Shown here in pieces: positions 50,001-59,287 of a stretch of DNA of 64,000 bases. Each line of letters starts with the position of its first letter. Within the stretch, counting starts at the first letter, position 1. A program made the position numbers and the translations under genes. This DNA is from Pseudomonadales bacterium (GTDB taxonomy: Bacteria > Pseudomonadota > Gammaproteobacteria > Pseudomonadales > Azotimanducaceae), in the NCBI GenBank assembly GCA_028285415.1, contig JANQPF010000023.1, forward strand, positions 62,001-126,000, written 5' to 3'. Under the pieces are notes generated by a model. It ran no database searches, was not told the DNA's origin, and was given only the letters and a program-made list of their open reading frames with translations.

Positions 50001-52142
50001 CTAGCGAGCGTCCATCAGTGCCCGGAAGCGCGGCATTTCCCGGACCGGTTCCCAGAAGGGTTCAGCCTGGATCCAGGCCAACGTGTTGGTGGTTTGGTAT
50101 TGAAGCGCAGTTTCAACCCATTGGATGGCGTCGTCATAGCGGCCGCACAACAGATGAATCTCAGCCAGGTACCACAGGTAGTCCGCGTTGTCCCAGGGAT
50201 TGTCATCAACCGGGGCCATCGCAAGCAGCATGGACCCCGTCTCCAATGCTTCATCGGTCATGCCGGCTCCGGCATAGGCACTGCCGAGGAGCGCTCGAAA
50301 CAGCGGCTCGTCCGGTACCGCGTTGACCACTTTTTCCAGTTCGATCCGGGCCAGGTTGTAGTACTTCCTGGCTTCGCCTGGTTTGCGGTCGATCTCCGCG
50401 AGCTCCGCCCTGGCCATGTAGTAAGCGGACGGATCTAAACCGCTGCCTTCAAATTCCATTTCCCGTAGCGCCTCTCTGAGCTCATCGCCAGCGAAACGGA
50501 ATGCACTCGAAACCCCGGGCTGAAGCAGGAATGCCATCAGCGCGTCAGCGCCCAGCTCGTGATAAGCACGCTGCATTTCCTCAGCCGCTCGCGCTTCGTC
50601 GCCGCGCCATGCCATATACACGACAGCCTTGAACAGATACCCCTCTGCCAGATCCGGACGCAGGGTAATCGCTCGCTCGAGCGATGCCTCGGCAGCGGCG
50701 TAGTCGCCGGCGACAATCTGCGTCTGACCAAGCATGTACAACGTGAGATGACTGAGGGGGTCAAATCGGGCCGCGTCATCGAGCGCGTCAACGGCACGTG
50801 ATAGATCACCGGTGCGCTGATGAACTTGGGCAAGCGCTACCAAAGCCTCCGTGTGCGATGGCCGGCTTTTCAGAACCATCTTCAAATGCTCGGACGCGGG
50901 CTCCAGCAGTCCCAGCCGCAGATAATAGCTACCCAAACCGAAATGCCCGTCGATGAGGCCTTGGTCCAGCTCCAGCGCGCGGTCAATTGCGCCACGCGCC
51001 TGGGCGAGACGTGCGTCGCTGCGGTCCCAGTACTGCGCGTAGAGCTGCAGGTGAGCCAACCCCAGCATCGCGTGGGCTTGCGCGTAATCCGGATCGATCG
51101 CAACGGCCTGCTGCAGTTGGGTGATGGACTCCTCCAAGTCTGACTCTCGGAAGCCGCGGCTGTAAGCATCGCGACCGAGAAGATACTCCTCGAACGCCTG
51201 CGGATGCGGACGGTTGTATTGCCGGGACGCTTCGGCAATGGCGAAATCGAGCTGTTGCGCAACACGCTCGGAGATCTCGGTCTGAATTTCAAAAATGTCC
51301 GCGATATCCAGATCGTAGGTTTCCGACCAGAGATAACTGTCGGAGACAACATCAACCAGGTGTGCATTCAGCCGAATTCTCTCCGGCTCGCCGTCTGACG
51401 TTGCGACCAGAGTCGTTCCCGTGAGGAGATAATTGGCGCCCAACGATTCGGCAATCTCGCCCGTGGTCGCCGACGCGGCTTCGAACTGTCGAGAGCTGTT
51501 TTGTGATATGACGCGAATACCAGCCACCCCGGCAATCCGAGTCGCAACCGCATCGGTCAAACCGCGGGACAACGGTGAGGACGTTTCGTTGGAGAGACTC
51601 TCGAACGGTAATACGGCAACTACGGGCGCTTGCACCGCCGGCTGTTGCGGAGCGGGTGCGTCGAACAACCGCCAGCCCAGTAGCGCGGTAACCATCAGAC
51701 AAACTCCGATGACACCGATGCTCGCGTACCGGCGACGGGTCAGAGATGCGCCGGCGTCGATCGGTTCTTGATCCGGAACAGCGGTTGTCTGTACGGATGG
51801 AGTGCTCTTTGCTGGAGCGGGATCAAGCACCTCTACAGCGGCTATCAATCGATACCCACGCTTGCGTATCGTCTCTATATAAAAAGGTTCACGTGCGTTG
51901 TCATCGAGCGCCCGCCGGAGCTCCGCGATGATCCGGTAAACCGGATTGTCGCCGACAAACTTACGTTGCCAGAGATTTTCGATCAGGTCGTCGGGACTGA
52001 CGACCTGGCCGGCGTTTGCTGCCAGATGTGCAAGGACCGCAGACGCGAGCGGTTCGAGCGCAACGCTTTCTTCGCCGCGATATATCCGGTTCAAATGAGT
52101 GTCGAGTACCCAATCGCCAATCCTGGCTTTCTCGATGTTCAT
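50001..52142 (-). CDS. CadC/ToxR-type membrane transcriptional regulator with TolB-like and TPR domains
   Basis: 713 residues. The N-terminal OmpR-type winged helix is residues about 5-100 (WVLDTHLNRIYRGEESVALE, NPVYRIIAELRRALDD, YIETIRKRGYRLIAAVE). One membrane helix is near 140-160 (SIGVIGVCLMVTALLGWRLF). Next is a TolB-like N-terminal domain (VAVLPFESLSNETSSPLSRG, ANYLLTGTTLVATSDGE) and then at least five TPR units (ALVALAQVHQRTGDLSRAVD, AEASLERAITLRPDLAEGY). In this family the periplasmic part senses a signal and the cytoplasmic domain activates promoters directly. Targets are likely to be the adjacent secreted-protein genes, but this is inference. Confidence 0.93.
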   Translation of the reverse strand: MNIEKARIGDWVLDTHLNRIYRGEESVALEPLASAVLAHLAANAGQVVSPDDLIENLWQRKFVGDNPVYRIIAELRRALDDNAREPFYIETIRKRGYRLIAAVEVLDPAPAKSTPSVQTTAVPDQEPIDAGASLTRRRYASIGVIGVCLMVTALLGWRLFDAPAPQQPAVQAPVVAVLPFESLSNETSSPLSRGLTDAVATRIAGVAGIRVISQNSSRQFEAASATTGEIAESLGANYLLTGTTLVATSDGEPERIRLNAHLVDVVSDSYLWSETYDLDIADIFEIQTEISERVAQQLDFAIAEASRQYNRPHPQAFEEYLLGRDAYSRGFRESDLEESITQLQQAVAIDPDYAQAHAMLGLAHLQLYAQYWDRSDARLAQARGAIDRALELDQGLIDGHFGLGSYYLRLGLLEPASEHLKMVLKSRPSHTEALVALAQVHQRTGDLSRAVDALDDAARFDPLSHLTLYMLGQTQIVAGDYAAAEASLERAITLRPDLAEGYLFKAVVYMAWRGDEARAAEEMQRAYHELGADALMAFLLQPGVSSAFRFAGDELREALREMEFEGSGLDPSAYYMARAELAEIDRKPGEARKYYNLARIELEKVVNAVPDEPLFRALLGSAYAGAGMTDEALETGSMLLAMAPVDDNPWDNADYLWYLAEIHLLCGRYDDAIQWVETALQYQTTNTLAWIQAEPFWEPVREMPRFRALMDAR

Positions 52143-52485
52143 TGACCGCTATTCCCGACTTGTTGCCAATCCGAATTTCAGTGTCGCAGCGCAGAAGCGA
52201 TGCGGACGACTGGTCTAGGTATCCCGTTCGTCACCTGTTTCGCTGTTTGAAAGAAACCCTGGCTCCGGTGGGACCTTCTGCCCCGGTGGAAGTGACTTCA
52301 ACGCAGCCCTCAGGAGGCGCTTGCGATCACTACCGACCGGCACTTTCCCTGCCCGGTCTGCCGAATCGTTCTTGTTTGCGTCTTTGTCCATCGTGTCATG
52401 TTAGCGCTGACACATCGATAATGCATATGACGAGGGCCAACCTTTTTCACCACGAAAAAAGCCAGTTAGCGTCTGTCAGAAGGAT
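52143..52485. other. 343-base spacer upstream of the CadC-type regulator gene
   Basis: The stretch separates the regulator gene from a TPR protein gene on the same strand. It holds one possible small gene on the minus strand (52215-52391, listed separately) and a short inverted repeat TTTTTC/GAAAAA at 52443-52459. No RNA gene or further motif is evident. Confidence 0.6.
52215..52391 (-). CDS. Possible small hydrophilic protein (58 residues)
   Basis: An open frame of 58 codons in the spacer between two larger genes of the same strand. It begins MDKDANKNDSADRAGK and continues RKRLLRAALKSLPPGQKVPP. The product is charged, without a signal or membrane segment, and would be partly disordered. No clear ribosome site precedes the ATG, but third-position GC is similar to that of neighbouring genes. 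No family is recognised, so this is only a candidate. Confidence 0.3.
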   Translation of the reverse strand: MDKDANKNDSADRAGKVPVGSDRKRLLRAALKSLPPGQKVPPEPGFLSNSETGDERDT

Positions 52486-54255
52486 CTAATCTGGCCTTGG
52501 GTGATTGTCCGCGAAGAAACGCTCCAGCTCTTCGAAGCGGAACCGGGCGGCCAGCGATTTCAGATCAATCGGGCACGCTGCCACCGCGCACTCCAGGGCC
52601 ACCACACCCCCCGCGTCAACCGTGAAAACGTAACCCTCCCCAGCCGCGGGATCCACGACACGCAGCCCCCTGAAGGTATTCACCGTCCAGGGTTCAAATC
52701 CGGACGCGATCATCTCAGCGCGCGCGGCGGCATCCTCATGAAGCGCGTCGATGAGGGATGCGGTTTTGAAGTCTTCCGTATCGGTCGTCAACATCACAGA
52801 CGAATCGCCGTGGCGATAAGTGCGTACGGCGCGCACTCTCACGCTCTCGGGTATCAGCCCTCCCACACCGATGTCAGCTGCCAGTGCGTCAGTTGACGAA
52901 TCCAGATAGTCGACAACGATCTCGTCTGCGGTCCAACCCGGCGGGGGTGGTGGAAACATCGCGCTCATTTCCAGCCGGGTCCAGCCAGCGCCCGTTGCTG
53001 GGTAGAAGCGGCATTGAGGCGCCGCGACGCACTGTGTCAGTGCAGACTCGAGCTCAGGGTCGAATACCTCGCCACTGCCCTTATAAATACCGGCCTTCTG
53101 CAGCACCCCAACAATTTCCTCTATCCGACTGCGGGTCTGCGGGTCGCTACCAGGCAACAACGCGAAAACTGCGCGATAGTCCGAGATGGCACCTTCCACG
53201 TTCCCCAACTGATGCAAGGCCAGGGCTCGCGAGAGAAAGGCGGCAGGCTTCAAGCGTTCCGCGTGTTTGCCCTCTTCAGCAATCAACCGGCCAAAATCCG
53301 GCAGGGCGGCAGCAAAAGCCTGTCGAGAAAAGAACAGATCGGCGCGCGTGGCAAGCAGCACAGGGCTGGATTCAGCTTCGATAGCCGCATTCAGATCGTC
53401 AACAGCGCCCACTGCGTCGCCGGTCGAGAGGCGCAACAGCGCGCGGCGGTAGTAGGGCTGCTGACCAGGCGCTATCTCCACAGCAAGATCGAAATCCTGG
53501 AGCGCTTGCACCGCATCACCCAGAGCGGCCGACGCCAGACCGCGCATCACCATCACGTTACCGCGAAATGCCGCAGTTTGGTCCGCAAACTGATCCGACA
53601 TGCCGATAAGATCATCGAGCTTTGATCGCGCCGCGGCGTAATCCTTGGTCCCCATACTGTGCTGCGCTGCTTGTATCAGCTGAGCAAACTGATCGCGCTC
53701 ACTTGGTTCCGCCCGACTCTTGCGCCCATCCGTCGGTACACACATTCTTCCGCCCTGTTCGATGGCCATCTGCGCACCTTTGTGTGCCGGATCGTAGCGC
53801 AACACTTTGCGGTACTCGGCGACGACAACACTCAGATCTTTTGTCACGGGTTCGGTCACGTTGCGCGCCGCGAAGCGGTTGCAATCCGCAAGCGCCTCAG
53901 CGGGTGATAGCGACAATCCTTCCAAAGGGTCGTAGTACAGGCACAAGCGGTCCCGTGTCGACGTCCAGATTCCTATGTCGGTGTTGCAGGGCTGCTGCAT
54001 GCCAGTCACCTTGAAGGCGTGATACGAGTGAGCAAGGTTGCTGGCAATATGAAAGTGTGCGGTGGCCAGCTTGTGTGGATCCTGCCCATTGCGGACGACT
54101 TCCCGACACGCGGCAATCTTTTTCGACCAGGACGTTGCTGAGCTGCACGTCTCCCAAGATGTCGCGGCGGCAGCCCAAGGCGTGGCTGTAGTCGACAAAG
54201 CAACGGCAACGTACAGGACTTGGAAGGAACCTCTCACCAGCAGTTTTACCATCAT
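52486..54255 (-). CDS. Secreted TPR protein of unknown function
   Basis: 589 residues with a signal peptide (VLYVAVALSTTATPWAAAA). The N-terminal third has Cys pairs (WETCSSATSWSKKIAACREV; NTDIGIWTSTRDRLCLYYDP). TPR repeats lie at about 190-370 (VMRGLASAALGDAVQALQDF, YYRRALLRLSTGDAVGAVDD, ALALHQLGNVEGAISDYRAV). The last 200 residues include a Cys pair (TQCVAAPQCRFYPATG) and beta-rich parts with FTVDAGGVVALECAVAACP. No enzyme motif. It is transcribed toward the CadC-type gene, separated from it by 343 bases, and may be one of that regulator's partners. Confidence 0.75.
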   Translation of the reverse strand: MMVKLLVRGSFQVLYVAVALSTTATPWAAAATSWETCSSATSWSKKIAACREVVRNGQDPHKLATAHFHIASNLAHSYHAFKVTGMQQPCNTDIGIWTSTRDRLCLYYDPLEGLSLSPAEALADCNRFAARNVTEPVTKDLSVVVAEYRKVLRYDPAHKGAQMAIEQGGRMCVPTDGRKSRAEPSERDQFAQLIQAAQHSMGTKDYAAARSKLDDLIGMSDQFADQTAAFRGNVMVMRGLASAALGDAVQALQDFDLAVEIAPGQQPYYRRALLRLSTGDAVGAVDDLNAAIEAESSPVLLATRADLFFSRQAFAAALPDFGRLIAEEGKHAERLKPAAFLSRALALHQLGNVEGAISDYRAVFALLPGSDPQTRSRIEEIVGVLQKAGIYKGSGEVFDPELESALTQCVAAPQCRFYPATGAGWTRLEMSAMFPPPPPGWTADEIVVDYLDSSTDALAADIGVGGLIPESVRVRAVRTYRHGDSSVMLTTDTEDFKTASLIDALHEDAAARAEMIASGFEPWTVNTFRGLRVVDPAAGEGYVFTVDAGGVVALECAVAACPIDLKSLAARFRFEELERFFADNHPRPD

Positions 54256-54338
54256 TCCTCCTGTTGCGGACGTTGGTCGTGAGAAAGCGTGCCCTCACGG
54301 CGGAGGCATAGCCGATTCGTTGCAGATTGACAAACCTG

Positions 54339-55208
54339 CTAACAGGCTGCCACCTCCTCTTTGATGAGCGCCACCACCTCATCCGGCCGCTCCATCGGGA
54401 TGAAGTGCGAACATGTCTCCCAATGGATATCCCGCCCCTGTTTGAACGACTGCGCAAGGCCGGGCCAGGTTGGCGAAGAACCCCAGTCCATCAGATTGTG
54501 TGGATCGGGAAGCTTCGCACGCACGATGGTGACCGGAATATCCAGGGCTTCGATGCTCTCGTACACCTCACCGTTCGAGCGGGCTGCCATGTAGACGTGC
54601 GCTTCGATCTCCGGTTCGCAGCAGAGCCTGAACTCACCCGACTCGACCTGTTCCAGGCCGTGCTCCACGTAGTCCCGGAGGATGCGCGGATGAAAGAGCG
54701 GAAACGAGCTTTTGCCCGATATCCGTTCCAGCATGTCTTCGGGTGACTCGAACACGTTGCGTCGTTTCGCGGCAGGATGCAGCTCGTCGCCAAACATGCC
54801 GGCGTACTCAGCCGTGTACGATTCGAGGGAGGCTACCGTCGGATCGAGCAGCAACAAACGACTGAACGCTCCACTCTTTGCTGCTCCGTCAATCATGGCA
54901 TGTGCACCCATGGAGTGACCAATACCGATTGCTCCCGCAAGTCCCAGCGCGCTGACCACCGCAGCCTGGTCTTCCCCGAATACCTGCCAGTGGTCTACGG
55001 CAAGTTTTGCAGACCGGCCATGGCCACGCTGATCCAGCGCCACGATGTGCAGATCCGTGAAGGCTGCGGCGTGATAGTCCCACACTCTCGCGTGGAAACC
55101 CGTGGCGTGAACAAACAAGAGACTTGGCCGGTCGTCGCGCCGTGTGCCTCGTTCGAAATAGGCAAGCTCAGCGCCGTTGACCGTGATGTAGCGAAGCTCG
55201 GGTTCCAT
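54339..55208 (-). CDS. Alpha/beta hydrolase
   Basis: 289 residues, a complete alpha/beta-hydrolase fold. The oxyanion region is LLFVHATGFHARVWDYHAAA, the nucleophile elbow is GIGHSMGAHAM with Ser in GHSMG, and the catalytic His is in CSHFIPMERPDEVV near the end; the acid is probably the Asp in IPVTIVRAKLPDPHNLMDWG or nearby. It hydrolyses an ester, epoxide or C-C bond of unknown structure. It is the most downstream member of a run of leftward catabolic genes beginning at 59156. Confidence 0.9.
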   Translation of the reverse strand: MEPELRYITVNGAELAYFERGTRRDDRPSLLFVHATGFHARVWDYHAAAFTDLHIVALDQRGHGRSAKLAVDHWQVFGEDQAAVVSALGLAGAIGIGHSMGAHAMIDGAAKSGAFSRLLLLDPTVASLESYTAEYAGMFGDELHPAAKRRNVFESPEDMLERISGKSSFPLFHPRILRDYVEHGLEQVESGEFRLCCEPEIEAHVYMAARSNGEVYESIEALDIPVTIVRAKLPDPHNLMDWGSSPTWPGLAQSFKQGRDIHWETCSHFIPMERPDEVVALIKEEVAAC

Positions 55209-55250
55209 GCCTGATCCAGTAAACGCAATCGGGCAGTATAACCGAACCCT

Positions 55251-56093
55251 TCAGCCCGAGTTTTCGATCGGGAGCTCGGCAACCGCGTTGCGCATCCGGG
55301 GTATGTGATCAGCCAGTTCGATACCACCACCCAGCGTTCTGAGGCAGAGATGCGTGAGGCCGGTGTCGTGCCAGTTTTTCACCCTGTCCCGCCATTCCGC
55401 CTCCCGCGGACCGACCACCGCAACGCCCGCCTCAGTGCCGACGTCTGCCGGATTGCGGCCATGGCGCTCCGCCGCGGCATCGATGCGCGCGCGCACCGCG
55501 GGGTAATCCTCGGGTGAGGCCAGCACAAACCAGCCTGCCGCCCACCTGCCGATACGTTCAACCACCGCGTCACCCGGCACGGAGCGGCCACCAACCCAGA
55601 TCGGGATGGGGCGCTGGACCGGCAACGGGTTGATGCCGTTCTCTTCGACCGTGTCGAAGCGTCCATGAAAGGTCACGCTGTGATCCTCCCAGAGCTTGTG
55701 CATGAGCTCGAGCTGCTCGTCGCAGCGCGCGCCGCGGGTACGGAAATCGACGCCCATCGCCTGGAACTCGGGCGCGCTTGCCCCCACGCCTATCCCCAGC
55801 CGCAGACGCCCGCCGGAAAGCAGGTCGAGCTCCGCTGCCTGACGCGCAATGAGCGCGGTCTGGCGCAGCGGCAGAACGATGACCGATGGCACCAGCTCAA
55901 TCTTGGTCGTGATCGCCGCGATGTATGAAAGAAGTGACATCGGCTCGTGCAGATGCCCCGAATCCGGACGTATGACCTGGTCCGGGACGCGCAGATGCGT
56001 CAATCCCAGTTCTTCCGCTGCCTGCGCAAAGTCGCGAATGGCGGCAAGGTCGTGCGCCATTTCTCGGACCGGAAGTGATATGCCAACGCGCAT
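55251..56093 (-). CDS. Luciferase-like (LLM class) flavin-dependent oxidoreductase
   Basis: 280 residues. MRVGISLPVREMAHDLAAIR and AEELGLTHLRVPDQVI open the TIM barrel; ELVPSVIVLPLRQTALIARQAAELDLLSGG and LRLGIGVGASAPEFQAMGVD are the usual central motifs (each part of the conserved segment of bacterial luciferases), and PIPIWVGGRS follows. The group uses FMN or F420, as in the TIGR03619 class; the cofactor cannot be decided here. A second member lies at 61763 in this window. It sits between two alpha/beta hydrolase genes and may hydroxylate or reduce a compound in their pathway. Confidence 0.9.
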   Translation of the reverse strand: MRVGISLPVREMAHDLAAIRDFAQAAEELGLTHLRVPDQVIRPDSGHLHEPMSLLSYIAAITTKIELVPSVIVLPLRQTALIARQAAELDLLSGGRLRLGIGVGASAPEFQAMGVDFRTRGARCDEQLELMHKLWEDHSVTFHGRFDTVEENGINPLPVQRPIPIWVGGRSVPGDAVVERIGRWAAGWFVLASPEDYPAVRARIDAAAERHGRNPADVGTEAGVAVVGPREAEWRDRVKNWHDTGLTHLCLRTLGGGIELADHIPRMRNAVAELPIENSG

Positions 56094-56102
56094 GCCTTCC
56101 CC

Positions 56103-57359
56103 TCAAGCCGTCGCAATCTGGTCGAGAATCGGCATCAGGTAGCTGATGAACGCGTCCGGGTTCTCGGACATCGGGAAGTGGCCGACACCTTTCATCTCCA
56201 CCCAGGTTGCCCCGGGGATGGCCTGCTGCGCTTCCCGGCCGAGCTCCGATGTGCCGCTGTAGTCGTACTCACCCGACAGGATGTGCACGCCGACCTCATT
56301 CGTGTTGATCTCCCCCGCCGTCTCGCGGAGATCGTAGTCTTCGACGTAGTAGTAGAGATCACCTAAAAAGACCGGCGGCCAGCCGCTGGCGTAAACGAAG
56401 CTCGTTTCCTTGCGATACGGCTTGGGCGACGTGGGTGACATGAGCCCGTCCATGAGGCGGGCTTTGTATTCATTGTTGACCTGAGGGTGGTACAGATCGC
56501 CGAACTGACTGAGCTCACCCTCAATCTTGAGCGCGCCTTCCACCGAGATCACCGCGCGAAACGCATCCGCATGGCGGTGCGCCAGATCGAGCGCCAGGAG
56601 GCCGCCCACCGAGCAACCCATGAAGACGGGGTCCTGGAGATCGAGCGCTGCGGCCAGCTGTAGTGGGATCGAGCGGAGGAATTCCCCTTTGAGGTTGTAC
56701 GGCTCGGCCCACCACGCTTTCTGCACCGGTGGCACGGACTTACCGTGACACGGCAGATCGTAGGCAATCAGTCGGAAACGCTCCGTAATTTCCGGCACTT
56801 CGAAGAGATGGCGCCACTGGCTGCCATGACAGCCGGCGGTGTGCTGCATGAGGAGCGGTATACCCTGCCCCGCCTCCTCGAAATAGATGCGGTGGTCGTA
56901 GCCGCCAATGTTGATATGCACGTAGCGGCCAACCGGCGTATCGATCCGTCCTGCCGCGCCAACGTCACCCGCGCGCAGCGGATAGTCCGACGGTGCCGCC
57001 CGCAGGAGCTCAACGGCGCGCATGATGGCAGCGTAGTACTGCGCGTGGGCAAGATAGTCGCCGCTGCGGGTTAAGCCCGCGCCCATCGCCACGTTGGCCA
57101 TGACGTCGTTGTGGAAACGCTTCGGCACCTCTGCCATGACTTCGCGCCAGACGTCTTCGTCGCCGCTGTATTCGATCACGCCGGTCTCACCCTCCGGTTT
57201 GCCGGGACGGACTTGACCATCAACGAGATTGAGCGTGAGTTCGGCATCGCCGACACCGAGGCGCAAGCCTCCGGTCCAATGCCGGCAGGCCTGCTGGAAT
57301 TCGCCATCCGCGGCACACGTCTGGGACCATTGTTCTGAGGTTGGCAGGGTCAATGACAC
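56103..57359 (-). CDS. SCP2-like domain fused to alpha/beta hydrolase
   Basis: 418 residues from a GTG behind GGGAGAGAG. The first 125 residues (LRLGVGDAELTLNLVDGQVR, VWREVMAEVPKRFHNDVMAN, AHAQYYAAIMRAVELLR) have the pattern of a sterol-carrier-protein-2-like domain. The hydrolase follows: LMQHTAGCHGSQWRHLFEVP, the nucleophile in VFMGCSVGGLLALDLAH, and the His in GVGHFPMSENPDAF. The SCP2-like part could present a hydrophobic substrate, such as a sterol or acyl-CoA, to the hydrolase. The gene ends 10 bases before the luciferase-like gene, so they form one operon. Confidence 0.82.
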   Translation of the reverse strand: MSLTLPTSEQWSQTCAADGEFQQACRHWTGGLRLGVGDAELTLNLVDGQVRPGKPEGETGVIEYSGDEDVWREVMAEVPKRFHNDVMANVAMGAGLTRSGDYLAHAQYYAAIMRAVELLRAAPSDYPLRAGDVGAAGRIDTPVGRYVHINIGGYDHRIYFEEAGQGIPLLMQHTAGCHGSQWRHLFEVPEITERFRLIAYDLPCHGKSVPPVQKAWWAEPYNLKGEFLRSIPLQLAAALDLQDPVFMGCSVGGLLALDLAHRHADAFRAVISVEGALKIEGELSQFGDLYHPQVNNEYKARLMDGLMSPTSPKPYRKETSFVYASGWPPVFLGDLYYYVEDYDLRETAGEINTNEVGVHILSGEYDYSGTSELGREAQQAIPGATWVEMKGVGHFPMSENPDAFISYLMPILDQIATA

Positions 57360-57413
57360 GTTCTCTCTCCCTTGTCTCGATGAATCATTCTGTACTATGC
57401 GGATCGCGTCCGA

Positions 57414-58322
57414 CTAGAGCGGAAGCGGGTCAACGCCCGTGAGCTCAACGGACACAGTCCACAGGCGCCGGGCAACGTCACCGTCTCTCGCTGCAATCGA
57501 CGTCGTCACCTGGGTGGCTCCACGCGCGAGCTCGAACCAGCCGCTCGGACCAAAATACTCCCCACCTTTGTCCGCATCGTCAGTGGCTGCCCGCAGCGTC
57601 GGCAACGCGCCCTCCGCGGCCGAGTTCAGCACCAGCCTCGCCAGCGGTTGAATCACGGCCGTGAGACGCGGATTAATGTGCCGGCCAAGCTCGGTGTCCG
57701 CACCCCCGGGGTGGCAGGCTACCGCCACGGCGTTCTGATGCCGCGCGTCGAGCCTATTTTGCAGTTCCAGGGTGAACAGGAGGTTGGCCAGCTTGCTCAT
57801 GCCATAACGCGCGCCGGCCTGGTAACTCCGCTCAGCCTGGAGGTCGTCAAAGTCGATGCGGCCGAAACGATGGGCGCTGCTCGCGACGTTGACGACCCTG
57901 GCACCAGGCTGCGCCATGAGCTTTGGCAGCAGATGTCCCGTCAACGCGAAGTGGCCCAGATGATTGATACCAAACTGCGACTCGAAGCCGTCGGCCGTCA
58001 GCGTTTTGGGCGGCACCATGACGCCTGCGTTGTTGACGAGGAGATCCAGACGGGATTCCTCGTTCACGATTGCCGCGGCACGCCGTACCGACGCAAGCTC
58101 AGCCAGATCCAGGGGGATTGCCGCCACGTCCGCACCGGGGTGGCCCTCGCGGATGGCATCAACAGCCTGCGTCCCCTTCTCCTCGGATCGACAGCCCAGC
58201 AGCACGCGTGCGCCCCGCGCTGCAAACACGCGAGCCGCTTCATAGCCGATCCCGGTATTGGCTCCGGTGACGAATACCGTGCGGCCGTCCAGTGCCGGTA
58301 CATCTGCCTCCGCGTACGTCAT
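57414..58322 (-). CDS. Short-chain dehydrogenase, retinol dehydrogenase-like
   Basis: 302 residues. The coenzyme motif is VFVTGANTGIGYEAARVF with an Arg in LLGCRSEEKG that favours NADP(H). NNAGVMVPPKTLTADGFESQ and the catalytic YGMSK with the Ser in VNVASSAHRFGRIDF are typical of the retinol dehydrogenase/WW-oxidoreductase-like branch. The substrate is probably a hydrophobic alcohol or ketone. Its ATG follows the stop of the next SDR gene without a gap (TAA then ATG), showing tight coupling. Downstream lies the SCP2-hydrolase gene, 54 bases away. Confidence 0.92.
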   Translation of the reverse strand: MTYAEADVPALDGRTVFVTGANTGIGYEAARVFAARGARVLLGCRSEEKGTQAVDAIREGHPGADVAAIPLDLAELASVRRAAAIVNEESRLDLLVNNAGVMVPPKTLTADGFESQFGINHLGHFALTGHLLPKLMAQPGARVVNVASSAHRFGRIDFDDLQAERSYQAGARYGMSKLANLLFTLELQNRLDARHQNAVAVACHPGGADTELGRHINPRLTAVIQPLARLVLNSAAEGALPTLRAATDDADKGGEYFGPSGWFELARGATQVTTSIAARDGDVARRLWTVSVELTGVDPLPL

Positions 58323-59156
58323 TTAACCAGCATGTTCCTGCATGTAGCGTTCAAACGCCTCTGCATGGTCCGCGTGCCAGCGCGATAGCGCTGGCCGATT
58401 GAGCACAATGTCGTCGAGATTCCACTGCATACGGGCGTTATCCATCGCTGCGGTTACGTCATTGTCCGGACAAATGACGTAAAAATCTCCTTCAGCGATG
58501 CGCGCGAGAAGCTCGTCGGCGACCCGCTCCGAGGTCCAGGCGGCGGGCGGCTTTTCCGGAATGTGTGCCTTGATGAGTCCTGTGTACGTGAAGCCGGGTA
58601 CCAGAAGATGCGCGCTCACCTGGCATCCCTCCGTGTTTCTGAGCTCGTGTGCCAGACTTTCGGTAACCGACCGGATGCCCGCCTTGCTGACGTTGTAGGC
58701 CGCATCTCCCGGCGGATTGGTAATACCCTGTTTGGATCCCGTGTTGACGATGGCACACGGCGTGTTCTGACTGATCATGTCCTCGACGAACGTCTGCAGA
58801 CCGTTGATGACACCCCATAGGTTGACGCCCAACACCTTCTGCCAGCCTTCGTAGCGCTTGAACGTCCCGCCACCGCCACCGACGCCGGCGTTGTTCATGA
58901 GGAACGCCACTTCGCCGTAGCGTTCGAGGACGGCGGCCTTGAGCGTCTGCACCTCTTCGAGATTTGCCACGTCAGTGACCTGCCCGAAAGCCTCACCTTC
59001 CAGCGTGGCGAGCGCATCGTCGATCGCATCCTGGCTGCGATCCGCAATACAGAGGCGCATGCCGCGGGCCGAGAGCTTCTGAGCGACCGCCAGGCCAATG
59101 CCGCTGGCGCCGCCGGTGATCACCGCGACGCGATCAGGTGCTATCGCCTTGTGCAA
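58323..59156 (-). CDS. Short-chain dehydrogenase/reductase
   Basis: 277 residues. VAVITGGASGIGLAVAQKLS is the coenzyme motif with Asp in LCIADRSQDA, which favours NAD(H). NNAGVGGGGGTFKRYEGWQ is the second motif, and the catalytic residues are the Ser in IVNTGSKQGI and YNVSK. LVPGFTYTGLI and the C-terminal part match SDRs that act on lipids or steroids. It is the first gene of the leftward run (SDR, SDR, SCP2-hydrolase, LLM, hydrolase). Upstream, 131 bases separate it from the divergent selenoprotein gene, with a candidate operator motif between. Confidence 0.92.
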   Translation of the reverse strand: MHKAIAPDRVAVITGGASGIGLAVAQKLSARGMRLCIADRSQDAIDDALATLEGEAFGQVTDVANLEEVQTLKAAVLERYGEVAFLMNNAGVGGGGGTFKRYEGWQKVLGVNLWGVINGLQTFVEDMISQNTPCAIVNTGSKQGITNPPGDAAYNVSKAGIRSVTESLAHELRNTEGCQVSAHLLVPGFTYTGLIKAHIPEKPPAAWTSERVADELLARIAEGDFYVICPDNDVTAAMDNARMQWNLDDIVLNRPALSRWHADHAEAFERYMQEHAG

Positions 59157-59208
59157 AAGACTTCCTCCGGAATATCAAGCATCGAATGGGAAAATACTGC
59201 ATGGTAAC

Positions 59209-59237
59209 TTATTGGTTGTCAAACAAATATGTTTGGC
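59209..59237. promoter_or_regulatory. Candidate operator between the SDR and selenoprotein genes
   Basis: The stretch reads TTATTGGTTGTCAAACAAAT followed by ATGTTTGGC. It contains TATTGGTTG plus TCAA, nearly the reverse complement of the motif at 61371-61388, and also CAAAC/GTTTG arms six bases apart. A TetR-type protein such as that encoded at 62642 could bind both places. Confidence 0.4.
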
Positions 59238-59287
59238 TTGCGGCGCTCTCACCCATTCGGCATGCTCAAACTCATCGGGAGGGCACC

